A stretch of 64,000 bases of DNA from JACRNA01 sp964366335 (GTDB taxonomy: Bacteria; Patescibacteriota; Microgenomatia; CAZETR01; Amesbacteraceae): contig CAYITQ010000001.1 of the NCBI GenBank assembly GCA_964366335.1, positions 43,692 through 107,691 on the forward strand. The letters are read 5' to 3'. Shown here in pieces: positions 1 through 6,902 of the stretch (positions are counted from its first letter, which is position 1; every line of letters begins with the position of its first letter). Below the pieces are notes generated by a model. It had not been told where the DNA came from. It did no database searches and worked only from the letters and a program-made list of their open reading frames with translations. A program made the position numbers and the translations under genes.

Positions 1-58
1 AGCACTATATTTTGTGGTTTGTTATATGGACTTCCCAGAAAGTAAATAAAATTCTACT

Positions 59-85
59 CAAGTCGTGACATTTTGTCACAACTTG
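59..85. other. Stem-loop with 12-position arms
   Basis: Arms at 59-70 and 74-85 pair at 11 of 12 positions around a TTT loop. The inner GTGACA/TGTCAC part is perfect and the outer CAAGT/ACTTG part is perfect, with one mismatch between them. No T-tract follows on the plus strand, so it is not a convincing intrinsic terminator. It may end a gene lying left of the window, or act as a protein-binding site. Confidence 0.5.
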
Positions 86-118
86 AATTGTATACAATTT
101 GTAAACAACTCAATTCAA
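83..118. other. Nested inverted repeats in the left intergenic region
   Basis: TTGAATTG (83-90) and CAATTCAA (111-118) are perfect 8-bp inverted repeats. A self-complementary 12-mer, ATTGTATACAAT, lies at 87-98 inside them. No ORF is supported between 1 and 237; the whole segment is rich in dyad symmetry. The role is unknown. Confidence 0.45.
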
Positions 119-130
119 AACTTTAAATGA

Positions 131-230
131 TTTTCCACCTTAAGGGCGAAAAACATGAGTCATCGACAAAGTGTCGACAACTGAGATCTGACAGATAATA
201 TCAAAACAGATCAAAAGGTTTGGCCGTTGA
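131..230 (+). repeat. Structured repeat, copy A
   Basis: About 100 bp that aligns along its length with copy B at 2728-2827, roughly 70% identical by eye. Elements in order: a TTTTC...GAAAA stem, a TCGACA-AAG-TGTCGA hairpin at 163-177, an AGATCT block, and a 3' core at 199-230 with direct ATCAAAA repeats and an imperfect TCAAAAGG/CCGTTGA stem. The core starts 8 nt past the stop of the minus-strand Nudix gene, so on that strand it could also terminate transcription (stem followed by TCTGTTTTGA). Confidence 0.65.
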
Positions 231-237
231 GTGATTT

Positions 238-909
238 TTATAAGACATAATCTGATTTTACCTCGTAACTAAGATAGGGAGTTGAATCTTTCTTCAAAAT
301 ACAAATATCAATTTCTGGCCATCGGTTTGGTAATTTTTGAATTTCCCCAACCGACTTCCAGCTAATCTGCTTATGTAATTTCATTCTCTCTTTTTGTTCA
401 TGACTAACATCTACTCTGTAAATTGTGAACGCGTCATCAAATAATACTTCTCCATGTGATGTTTTAACGGTTTTTAAATGTAAGGATTGAAACTTAAAAT
501 CTTTTTCGTCAAGAATGATACCAGTATTGGATTCAAAAATACGAATTAAAGCACTTTCAATTGATTCTCCAAACCTAGGTTTTCCACTGGGCAAATTATA
601 AAAATTGGTTGTTTCTGTGGGATGTTCTTTTATTAAAAATTCATCACCGTAGTTACATAGAAATCCGATGAAAAACGTTTTATATCCAGTGTCCTCTATG
701 GTCGGCAAGTCATAATCAGTAATTACTTTAATCCCCGCAGCGGTTATTAGATATTTATCAGCCTCTTTTTTCATCAGACCTTTGCTAATTAACTGTTTAA
801 GATGAAACACAACGTTATCATCAAAATCATAGTCGACTGTTAAAACAGAGTATTTTTGCCTGTTCTGTATAAGCAATCTTTTTAGTAATACTTTTTGAAT
901 TTCGTGCAT
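238..909 (-). CDS. Winged-helix/Nudix-like protein with degenerate Nudix box
   Basis: 223 aa. Residues 1-65 resemble a winged-helix domain (helices, then a LITAAGIKV wing-like end). Residues about 72-190 resemble a Nudix domain. The Nudix box keeps Gly109, Glu115, Arg123 and Gly130, but the two metal-binding glutamates of the REUXEEXGU motif are Ser127 and Asn128. Hydrolysis is therefore doubtful, and a ligand-sensing regulator, by analogy with NrtR, is an inference. It is divergent from the VOC gene, with a perfect 12-bp palindrome between them, which fits autoregulation. A TATAAT box lies 14 nt upstream of the ATG and there is no Shine-Dalgarno, so the message may be nearly leaderless. Repeat A follows the stop. 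Confidence 0.75.
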   Translation of the reverse strand: MHEIQKVLLKRLLIQNRQKYSVLTVDYDFDDNVVFHLKQLISKGLMKKEADKYLITAAGIKVITDYDLPTIEDTGYKTFFIGFLCNYGDEFLIKEHPTETTNFYNLPSGKPRFGESIESALIRIFESNTGIILDEKDFKFQSLHLKTVKTSHGEVLFDDAFTIYRVDVSHEQKERMKLHKQISWKSVGEIQKLPNRWPEIDICILKKDSTPYLSYEVKSDYVL

Positions 910-923
910 ATAAAAGTACTCTG

Positions 924-952
924 ATTATAGATGATTCTTGGTGTAGTTAACT
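924..952 (-). promoter_or_regulatory. Promoter of the Nudix-like gene
   Basis: A perfect TATAAT on the minus strand at 929-924. The hexamer 17 nt further upstream (952-947, AGTTAA) is a poor -35 match. The expected start point is only about 8 nt from the ATG at 909. The upstream part overlaps the palindrome at 943-954. Confidence 0.5.
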
Positions 953-954
953 AC
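943..954. promoter_or_regulatory. Candidate operator (perfect palindrome)
   Basis: GTAGTTAACTAC is self-complementary over 12 bp. It lies between the divergent Nudix-like and VOC genes and overlaps the -35 region of the minus-strand promoter. The obvious candidate binder is the winged-helix/Nudix protein. This is inference from position and symmetry. Confidence 0.4.
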
Positions 955-964
955 TCTAGAGAAT

Positions 965-994
965 ACGACACTTAACTGATAACCTTCCTATAAA
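965..994 (+). promoter_or_regulatory. Candidate promoter of the VOC operon
   Basis: TATAAA at 989-994 with ACGACA at 965-970, spacer 18. The -35 matches TTGACA in its last four bases. It is placed correctly for a short leader containing the strong ribosome site at 1003-1011. Confidence 0.4.
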
Positions 995-1002
995 TACTGA
1001 GG

Positions 1003-1011
1003 GGAGGTGAT
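1003..1011 (+). promoter_or_regulatory. Strong Shine-Dalgarno sequence
   Basis: GGAGGTGAT lies 7 nt before the ATG at 1019. It is one of the very few strong ribosome sites in the window (another precedes 50249), so this accessory operon initiates differently from the glycan genes. Confidence 0.75.
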
Positions 1012-1018
1012 TTAATAT

Positions 1019-1387
1019 ATGTTCAATAAACTATTTGCAGTTTGCCTATTAGTAGCAGATTTCGAGCGTTCTCTGACTTTTTACAGGGATGCTGTTGGTT
1101 TGGAGGTAAATTCCACTGATGGCGAATTCGCAGATTTCAAATTGGAAGGAACCTCTCTGGCTATATTCAGCCGAAAAACAGCCATTGCAATGTTCCCAGC
1201 AAAGAATATGGGGAAAACTGGTGGCGCTGTATATGGATTTCAAGTTTCTAATGTAGCCAAAACTTGCGAAGCATTAAAAGTTAAGAATGTTGAAATCTTT
1301 GAAGGCCCAAAAACAACCACGTGGGGACAAACTGTGGCATACTTTAAGGACCCAGATGGTAATATATGGGAGGTCTCAGGAAAATAA
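1019..1387 (+). CDS. VOC (glyoxalase/bleomycin-resistance) family protein
   Basis: 122 aa, the normal length of a single-module VOC protein made of two beta-alpha-beta-beta-beta repeats. Signature segments are DFERSLTFYRDAVGL near residue 15 and YFKDPDGNIWEV near the C-terminus, with the usual terminal Glu ligand. The first-strand His or Gln ligand of metal-dependent members is not evident (KLFAVCLLV), so the metal site may be incomplete and the substrate cannot be named. It is the first gene of a three-gene operon after the strong ribosome site and is followed after 1 nt by the next ATG. Confidence 0.85.
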   Translation: MFNKLFAVCLLVADFERSLTFYRDAVGLEVNSTDGEFADFKLEGTSLAIFSRKTAIAMFPAKNMGKTGGAVYGFQVSNVAKTCEALKVKNVEIFEGPKTTTWGQTVAYFKDPDGNIWEVSGK

Positions 1388-1388
1388 T

Positions 1389-1769
1389 ATGAATTATAAA
1401 GGTGTGATAATCGAAGAGAGTCTTGTAAGCAAGAAGTTGCTTAAATTATGCCAAATAATTTCGACTCGAGTTGCCAACGATGACGATCCAAAAACCAATG
1501 CGGGTGAACCTAAATGGACTTTACATCAAGTGGAAGTAACAGAGCAAAATATCGGTGAAGTTGTTAGTCAATTAGGTAAAAATCTTAAACTTCCTAATTG
1601 GTGGGCAGATTTATCTTTAGAGGACGAAGTTTTTATAGTTTTCCACAACAAAATATTTAAAGGTGGAAATTCTGATCTAGATTTTCGAAAGCATGTAATA
1701 AATTACGCCCGTTCCTTAAACCTACCAGATGGACAGATACCATTAGGTGGTTCTTATGAAGTTAACTAA
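1389..1769 (+). CDS. Conserved-looking hypothetical protein
   Basis: 126 aa. The ATG at 1389 is chosen over an upstream in-frame codon at 1287 because it begins 1 nt after the VOC stop, as expected in a tight operon. I do not recognise the family. The protein is soluble and mixed alpha/beta, with a Trp-rich middle (LPNWWADL), an FIVFHNKIFKGG segment and a Gly-rich end. It sits between the VOC gene and the AlkA-like gene, whose start overlaps its last 14 nt, so the three are probably co-translated. Confidence 0.6.
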   Translation: MNYKGVIIEESLVSKKLLKLCQIISTRVANDDDPKTNAGEPKWTLHQVEVTEQNIGEVVSQLGKNLKLPNWWADLSLEDEVFIVFHNKIFKGGNSDLDFRKHVINYARSLNLPDGQIPLGGSYEVN

Positions 1770-2724
1770 GATAAAAATTATTGAGTTGGTGCCATCGGCA
1801 TCGTTTAATTTTGATGCTACTTTTCATAAACCAGATCACTTTACGTCTGGTGATAATCTGTGGGAATCTGGAACGCGTTGGCAGACATGGATATGGAAAG
1901 AAAAGTGTCTTGGTATTCGGTTTAAAAATATCGGATCTACTTTAAATCCAAAAATTGAAATTAGTATTTATTCAGAAGAAAAACTGGACAATGCATTTAT
2001 TAATGATTTTTTTGATGAAGTCAAATATAGATACAACCTGGAGCTAGATTTAACATCGTTTTATAAAGAATTTGAAAGCGATAAAATCCTTGGACCCATT
2101 ATTAAAAAGTGGCAAGGGATGAAACCTGGACACCCCAGTTCCTTATACGAATATCTCCTTATCGGAATCGTCCTACAAAATGCAACTGTTAGAAGATCTG
2201 TTCAAATGTTTAAGGCACTTCTTGAAAATTATGGAACCGAACTAGAATTTGATGGTAAAAAACTTTGGTGTTTCTTTAAGCCAGGTAGATTGCAAAAAAT
2301 AACGGAGGAAGAATTAAGAGTATTAAAGCTTGGATACCGTGCCAAATCAATAAAGAGGATAGACGATTATTTCGCTCAAGGTTTAATGGATGAAATGGAA
2401 CTTAGAAAAAAAGATAGAGAAACTCAAATGAATGAGTTATTAAAACTATATGGCGTTGGACCAGCAACTGTGTGGTATCTGCTTTTTGATGTATTTCATC
2501 ATTGGGATTTTTTTAACCATGTTTCTCCTTGGGAACAAAAGATTTATTCTAAAGTATTTTTTGATGTTGATCCCGAAAATCCTGTACCTGTTGCAAAAAT
2601 TCTCAAACATTTTGATAGATTCGGGAAATATAAACAGCTTGCTGTGCACTATATCTGGGAAGATCTGTGGTGGAAAAGACAAAACGAGAGTATCCCTTGG
2701 TTGGAAAAACAAATCAGAATATAG
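1756..2724 (+). CDS. AlkA-like HhH-GPD protein lacking the usual catalytic Asp
   Basis: 322 aa. The ATG at 1756 is preferred to a GTG at 1747 because AGGTGG lies 5 nt before it. Residues 1-100 resemble the TBP-like N-terminal domain of AlkA; residues about 125-320 resemble the HhH-GPD fold. The helix-hairpin-helix is near 228-246 (LLKLYGVGPATVWYLL). In an ungapped match to AlkA from its GIG motif, the catalytic Asp pair falls on Val256 and Ser257 of DFFNHVSPWE, so base-excision catalysis is uncertain. It may bind damaged DNA without cutting it, or Glu260 may substitute. It is the last gene of the VOC operon; repeat B begins 3 nt after the stop. Confidence 0.7.
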   Translation: MKLTKIKIIELVPSASFNFDATFHKPDHFTSGDNLWESGTRWQTWIWKEKCLGIRFKNIGSTLNPKIEISIYSEEKLDNAFINDFFDEVKYRYNLELDLTSFYKEFESDKILGPIIKKWQGMKPGHPSSLYEYLLIGIVLQNATVRRSVQMFKALLENYGTELEFDGKKLWCFFKPGRLQKITEEELRVLKLGYRAKSIKRIDDYFAQGLMDEMELRKKDRETQMNELLKLYGVGPATVWYLLFDVFHHWDFFNHVSPWEQKIYSKVFFDVDPENPVPVAKILKHFDRFGKYKQLAVHYIWEDLWWKRQNESIPWLEKQIRI

Positions 2725-2727
2725 ATG

Positions 2728-2827
2728 TTTTCACCTCAGAAGTGGAAAGTATGAACCGTCGACAAGATGTCGACAGTCCAGATCTAGTGAATACTATCAA
2801 AGTAGATCAAAAAGGTGTGGCCTTTGA
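2728..2827 (+). repeat. Structured repeat, copy B
   Basis: Partner of copy A (131-230), same orientation and same 100-bp length. It contains a TTTTCAC/GTGGAAA stem, a perfect GTCGACA-AGA-TGTCGAC hairpin at 2758-2774, an AGATCT block, and a 3' core at 2795-2827 with a TCAAA..GG/CCTTTGA stem. Stems are kept while the loop bases differ from A (AGA against AAG), which suggests selection on structure. It lies immediately after the AlkA-like gene. Confidence 0.65.
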
Positions 2828-2864
2828 ATTTACGCTTCACCTGAAAGGTGGAAACTGTTGAATT

Positions 2865-2885
2865 GTTCCATCCCCGAGGTGGAAC
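2865..2885 (+). terminator. Possible weak terminator hairpin
   Basis: GTTCCA-T-CC, loop CCGA, GG-TGGAAC: an 8-bp stem with one bulged T. Only TTTGGTTT follows, so termination would be weak. No gene is supported between 2725 and 2937; this hairpin and repeat B fill most of it. A CACCT-GAA-AGGTG hairpin lies just before it at about 2838-2850. Confidence 0.35.
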
Positions 2886-2937
2886 TTTGGTTTACAAATT
2901 AGACTATTAACTAAGTTAAGAATAAAATGGGTCACAC

Positions 2938-3222
2938 ATGGAAATAAGGAGATTACCGTCTTCACTTTTAGAAGGAAAGTTCTTACATTGCCAGCCGGTC
3001 GAAGATGGTCCGATTATAGAGGCGCCGATTGTTTCGTCTGAAGAAGGATCAACGCCGGTATTTAATGTTGTAATCGTTTGCCCAGTGAGACGGCCTTCAA
3101 GTAATTGCGCATTGAGGATGGTAGCAGGGAGTCAAGACGTTAAATGTCAATATTGGGAAGGTGATTCTTGTGGTCAATATCAAATAGTTGGACCAAAAAT
3201 GGATAGAAAGTCAGAATATTGA
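2938..3222 (+). CDS. Small hypothetical protein with four cysteines
   Basis: 94 aa, family not recognised. The ATG at 2938 has no Shine-Dalgarno; a TAAAAT at 2923-2928 could be a -10 box for a leaderless message. There is a Cys near residue 18, and a C-terminal cluster CPVRRPSSNC and VKCQYWEGDSC that could bind metal or form disulfides. There is no signal peptide or membrane segment. It lies alone between repeats B and C, like a single-gene cassette. The coding call rests on the uninterrupted frame and the non-random Cys pattern, and could be wrong. Confidence 0.45.
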   Translation: MEIRRLPSSLLEGKFLHCQPVEDGPIIEAPIVSSEEGSTPVFNVVIVCPVRRPSSNCALRMVAGSQDVKCQYWEGDSCGQYQIVGPKMDRKSEY

Positions 3223-3226
3223 ATGG

Positions 3227-3260
3227 TATCAAAACAGATCAAAAGGGCGTGGCCTTTTGA
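3227..3260 (+). repeat. Structured repeat, partial copy C
   Basis: Only the 3' core is present. It shares a 20-base exact match with copy A from TATCAAAA to AAAAGG, then a perfect TCAAAAGG/CCTTTTGA stem with a 6-nt loop (3239-3260). It ends 7 nt downstream of the stop of the minus-strand GT2 gene at 3268. On that strand the stem is followed by TCTGTTTTGA, so it may also act as that gene's terminator. Confidence 0.6.
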
Positions 3261-3267
3261 GCCGGGA

Positions 3268-4131
3268 CTAAAATTCTCTGATCAGCTGGGGTAAGACTTG
3301 GATATAGGATTTGACCAGGTCCCATTTGCCCCAGACAGACCAGGCTGGGATGCGGATGGCACAGCCAAAGAGCAAGACGAGTTTTAACAAAAATTGTTCA
3401 AGAGGGGACTTATATTTTTTGAATAGATATAGATAACCTTTCATTTCACCGATAAACATTCCCGCTTTAGTGCCAATGCTTTTGCCCTGGAGGTGAACAC
3501 ATTTTGCATCGGGATAATAGAAAATTCCGAAATTGTTTTTTGACATTCTATACATCCACTCGGTTTCCTCACCGTACATATAGAAATTCTCATCAAAACC
3601 ACCAGTTTTTTCGTACACTATGCGCTTGAGCATTGTAAATGCCCCCATTACCCAATCTACCTTCTGGGTTTTTTGAAATCTGGATAAATCGCGGACATGG
3701 ATAGAATCTATATACTTGCGAATGATTGGGAAGTTGTCCACAAAGACTTGAAACTGAAAAATTCTCCGCAGAGTCGGGAAATAACCCCAAGATGGTTGAA
3801 TAGACAGGTCTTCATTGAGCAACTGACAACCCAGGACATCATAGTCCTGGGCATAACACTTGGCTAGAGTATCGGGATAGACATAGGCATCACTATTTAA
3901 TAACAAAATCTTGTCACCTTTGGCAATTTTCATACCTTGATTGTTGTTGGCACCAAAACCCAATGGTTTTTTGTTATTGACGATTTTTACACCCGAAAAA
4001 TTAAATTTGTCTTTTGGTGTGTTGTTCACCAGTATTATTTCCAGATTGATATCTCGGGACTTGAGCACACACTCCACACATTTCTTGGTAATTTCAGGGG
4101 TATTGTGGTTTATAATGATTACAGATAGCAT
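3268..4131 (-). CDS. GT2 glycosyltransferase, rhamnosyltransferase-like
   Basis: 287 aa. A GT-A fold is shown by the N-terminal MLSVIIINHNTPE, the LGFGANNNQG segment, NSD at 79-81 in the place of the DXD motif, and the acceptor-side GGFDENFYMYGEETEW near 177-192. The layout matches WbbL-type rhamnosyltransferases, but the sugar cannot be told. A hydrophobic C-terminal stretch (about 243-265) suggests membrane association. It is transcribed away from the large GT-C operon, with its start codon directly abutting that operon's first start. No Shine-Dalgarno is visible. Repeat C follows the stop. Confidence 0.85.
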   Translation of the reverse strand: MLSVIIINHNTPEITKKCVECVLKSRDINLEIILVNNTPKDKFNFSGVKIVNNKKPLGFGANNNQGMKIAKGDKILLLNSDAYVYPDTLAKCYAQDYDVLGCQLLNEDLSIQPSWGYFPTLRRIFQFQVFVDNFPIIRKYIDSIHVRDLSRFQKTQKVDWVMGAFTMLKRIVYEKTGGFDENFYMYGEETEWMYRMSKNNFGIFYYPDAKCVHLQGKSIGTKAGMFIGEMKGYLYLFKKYKSPLEQFLLKLVLLFGCAIRIPAWSVWGKWDLVKSYIQVLPQLIREF

Positions 4132-4134
4132 ATG
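4129..4134. other. Back-to-back divergent start codons (CATATG)
   Basis: The ATG of the minus-strand GT2 gene (4131-4129) and the ATG of the plus-strand GT39 gene (4132-4134) share one CATATG with no base between them. Any promoter for each gene must lie inside the other's coding sequence. Neither start has a Shine-Dalgarno. Both proteins need roughly these starts, since each family motif begins at once. Confidence 0.7.
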
Positions 4135-5685
4135 TTAAGGAAACTTGGTTTTATTTTAGCACTTGGGTTGGTCTTGAGGATAGGACTTTTGACCAAAGTT
4201 CCGTCTGAGCTGTTTGGAGACGAAGTTGATGTGGGTTATCAAGCGTATTCTTTATTGAAAACCGGCCAAGACATTTACCGCCAAACTCTGCCTTTTTATG
4301 TTCATTCCCTAGCTGAATGGCGGGCACCCCTTCTCATGTATGCCACCGTCCCGACAATTGCAGTAGCCGGTCTCAATGAATACGGCGCCCGCCTGCCAGA
4401 AGTGATTTTTGGGGTTTTAGGCATAGCCATAATATTTTTATTGACGAGGAAATATTCTGTGGCTCTAGCTTTGGCAATTATGCCCTGGCATATTCACTAT
4501 TCTAGGGCTGCTTTTGAAGTTGTACTCATGCTTGATCTAATCATGCTGGGAACACTCTTGTTTCTCAAAAAACGTTTTTTGTTAGGTTTTATATTTTTTG
4601 CCCTGAGTCTTTATACATATAGTACTGCCATGTTGTTTGTCCCGCTGTGGATAGGCTATTTACTTATCAAAGAAAAAGCTTTTCCAATCTTGCAGGGACT
4701 GGTTTTTGGATTGTTGATAACACCACTTATTTATTTTATTTTTTTGGGTCCTGCCCGCGACCGGTTTGGGATTCTGAGCCTGACAAACAACCGCGAAATA
4801 ATTGACAAAGTCTTTACACTCAGAAAAGAATCTTCTTCTCCTTACATAAAATTCTTTGTAAATAAATATTTCATGGTCGGGGGAGAATGGTTTATGAATT
4901 ATTTACGGCCCTTCTCGTCCGAATTTTTGTTTGTCAGGGGAGACCCTGTTATGCGCCATAGCATTCAAGCGATCGGACAATTATTACCCCTGATGGCACC
5001 ATTTTTGTTAATTGGTCTCTATGTCTTGGCCAAGAAAAGACAATGGCTGTGGCTTGTCTGGTTGGCTCTTGCTCCCATCCCAGCATCTCTGACTTCTGAT
5101 GGTGGCTATCATGCCACCCGCCTGTTTCTAATGGTCCCGCCACTTGCTGTCGCCATCGGCACCGGTCTCTCTCAAATTAAAAACCGCCTGTTACTTGTCT
5201 CCTGTCTCCTGTTACTATCAGCCCAACTGGTTTGGGCCGGCTACTATTACCTCAATCATTATTCCAAACAATCCTGGCGTTGGTGGCATGTGGGTTACAA
5301 AAATATTCTTACCCAAATCCCCGCTCTCAGTGAAAATTATTCCAGGATATTTATAAACAACACTTATGAGCCGGCCCTGATGCGGTTTTTGTTTTGGACC
5401 AAATATGATCCTGCTAAGTTTCATAAGAACTTTACGGATGACAAACCCTTAGACAATATTGTTCCCGGATATGACGGCTTTAGTCTGGATGGTAAATATT
5501 TCTTTGGCGCTTTCAACGGAAAAGAAAAACTTTTTCTTCCGGGAAGTCTATATATGATATCCCAGCGCGATGATGTGGGGGGAGATTGGGATTGGCGGGA
5601 ATCACCTCCTGATAACATAAATCTAATAGGCGCCAGTAGCAATCTGTACGGTCAAGCGGTATTTTATTTGGTATCCAAAAAATGA
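4132..5685 (+). CDS. GT-C glycosyltransferase, PMT_2/ArnT-like (GT39 type)
   Basis: 517 aa integral membrane protein, about ten or more hydrophobic helices by eye. After the first helix the lumenal loop carries Asp30-Glu31 in LFGDEVDVGYQAYS, the catalytic acidic pair of polyprenyl-phosphate-sugar-dependent GT-C enzymes. The family segment LNEYGARLPEVIFG follows. The last 130 residues are a soluble outer-face domain with YEPALMRFLFWTKYDPAKF, shared with the paralogues at 6889, 9995, 12162 and 13664. It would transfer a sugar from a polyprenyl phosphate to a glycan or protein outside the membrane. It heads the operon and overlaps the next gene by 4 nt. It contains a heptamer-repeat island at 5188-5215. 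Confidence 0.85.
   Translation: MLRKLGFILALGLVLRIGLLTKVPSELFGDEVDVGYQAYSLLKTGQDIYRQTLPFYVHSLAEWRAPLLMYATVPTIAVAGLNEYGARLPEVIFGVLGIAIIFLLTRKYSVALALAIMPWHIHYSRAAFEVVLMLDLIMLGTLLFLKKRFLLGFIFFALSLYTYSTAMLFVPLWIGYLLIKEKAFPILQGLVFGLLITPLIYFIFLGPARDRFGILSLTNNREIIDKVFTLRKESSSPYIKFFVNKYFMVGGEWFMNYLRPFSSEFLFVRGDPVMRHSIQAIGQLLPLMAPFLLIGLYVLAKKRQWLWLVWLALAPIPASLTSDGGYHATRLFLMVPPLAVAIGTGLSQIKNRLLLVSCLLLLSAQLVWAGYYYLNHYSKQSWRWWHVGYKNILTQIPALSENYSRIFINNTYEPALMRFLFWTKYDPAKFHKNFTDDKPLDNIVPGYDGFSLDGKYFFGAFNGKEKLFLPGSLYMISQRDDVGGDWDWRESPPDNINLIGASSNLYGQAVFYLVSKK
5188..5215 (+). repeat. Heptamer tandem-repeat island in a GT39 gene
   Basis: Four in-phase 7-bp units: CTGTTAC, TTGTCTC, CTGTCTC, CTGTTAC. Encodes hydrophobic LLLVSCLLLL in a membrane helix. 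Confidence 0.65.
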
Positions 5686-6902
5686 TTCGTAAATTACTTA
5701 TATTTTCGGTAGTGATTATATTATTTGTCTGGCGGATTTTTCTTTCGGTCAACGCCAAGCATGGCGACATGTACAATAATATTAGCTGGGGAAGGGTAGC
5801 CTACAAACAGGAAGGTCTGGCCGGATATTATGAATTACCCAAAGAGGTCTGGTCTCACAGCCGGCCCAACCAGCCACCTGGTAGCATTTGGCTTCATCTT
5901 GCATCAGAAAATATTTATTACTCAACTGATAAACTGATAAACTGGCTAAACGGTAAACTACCGGTGTTTCCCTCAACGCTGGTTTGGTTTTGGCAGGATC
6001 ATGGTGAGGTTATCTCGATCAAAATATTTTCAATATTAGCTGACTTTGCGATAGCCCTTTTATTGTATAAAGCCGGCGGAAAAGGATTGGCTTTGATTTA
6101 CCTGGTTAGTCCACCCATGTGGTACAACTCAAGCTACTGGGGCCAGACGGATCCGATTGTAGCGGCCTTAGCACTCTGGTCAATATACTTTCTGATCAAG
6201 GGAAAACTAGCCAGATCCGGCATACTTCTCGGACTTTCTTTGATTACCAAGGCTTCGTGGGCGCCACTAACACTCTTCTATTTAATTTATTTTTGTCAAA
6301 ATTTTCCCAGAAAAGTCTATAATTTGGTATTTATACCAGTAACGGCTATTTTGACTGCTTGGCCGTTTCACCCACAAACAGATCTCGTTTTTTGGCTGTA
6401 CGATTTGTTTGTGACCAGAATACTGCCGGGAGAAACTGCTTTAGCTACCGTGGGTGCTTTTAATCTACATCACATAATCTGGGGTCAGATGGTCAACCAT
6501 TGGTTTTCGACTATTTTAGCCATGATTATCTTAATTCCCTTAATTATATATATGGCCATTAATTTGTTTCGGAAATCCGACCCCTTGAGACTTATTTATT
6601 GGCTGGCTCTCTTATTTTGGGCTTTCTTTTTGTTTAATACCAAAATGCACGAACGCTACCTTTATCCCATTTTTCCGTTATTATCTTTTTTATTGGTTTT
6701 GAAACCGACTATAAAATTATTGATAATATACGTGCTAATCTCGCTGGTATTTTTGTTTAATATGTACTACATGTGGTATGCGCCCAATATCCCATGGTTG
6801 ATGTCGCTGTATACACCCGAAGTTCTAGATTTCGTGAGTTTGGTTAATATTATTTTGTTTATCGCCTTTTTTAAGCTAAAATCAAGTTATGTTCAAGACT
6901 AA
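5682..6902 (+). CDS. GT-C membrane glycosyltransferase, COG5650/DUF2029-like
   Basis: 406 aa polytopic membrane protein. Recognisable points are Asp29 after the first helix (HGDMYNNISWG), SSYWGQTDPI at 150-159 (GQxD is typical of the ALG6/GT57- and GT87-like groups) and KMHERYLYP near residue 320, a hallmark of COG5650 predicted membrane mannosyltransferases. It probably uses a polyprenyl-linked hexose. There is no large extracellular C-terminal domain, unlike its GT39 neighbours. The start overlaps the previous stop by 4 nt and the end overlaps the next gene by 14 nt. An 8-bp repeat island lies at 5924-5961. Confidence 0.8.
   Translation: MIRKLLIFSVVIILFVWRIFLSVNAKHGDMYNNISWGRVAYKQEGLAGYYELPKEVWSHSRPNQPPGSIWLHLASENIYYSTDKLINWLNGKLPVFPSTLVWFWQDHGEVISIKIFSILADFAIALLLYKAGGKGLALIYLVSPPMWYNSSYWGQTDPIVAALALWSIYFLIKGKLARSGILLGLSLITKASWAPLTLFYLIYFCQNFPRKVYNLVFIPVTAILTAWPFHPQTDLVFWLYDLFVTRILPGETALATVGAFNLHHIIWGQMVNHWFSTILAMIILIPLIIYMAINLFRKSDPLRLIYWLALLFWAFFLFNTKMHERYLYPIFPLLSFLLVLKPTIKLLIIYVLISLVFLFNMYYMWYAPNIPWLMSLYTPEVLDFVSLVNIILFIAFFKLKSSYVQD
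5924..5961 (+). repeat. 8-bp tandem-repeat island in a GT-C gene
   Basis: AACTGATA occurs twice in tandem, then diverged units AACTGGCT, AAACGGTA and AACTACC. It encodes TDKLINWLNGKLP. Confidence 0.55.

Noticed and set aside
2838..2850. CACCT-GAA-AGGTG hairpin as a terminator
   Set aside because: The stem is only 5 bp and no T-tract follows on either strand; it is mentioned only as a relative of the palindromic theme.
2450..2861. Two overlapping plus-strand open frames (125 and 64 codons) at the end of the AlkA-like gene
   Set aside because: They are frame-shifted shadows of the AlkA-like gene running into repeat B; no ribosome site or domain supports them.
131..3260. Repeats A, B and C as classical integron attC sites
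   Set aside because: The 7-bp core sites (RYYYAAC and GTTRRRY) and the bulged bottom-strand structure are not recognisable, and no integron integrase is in the window.
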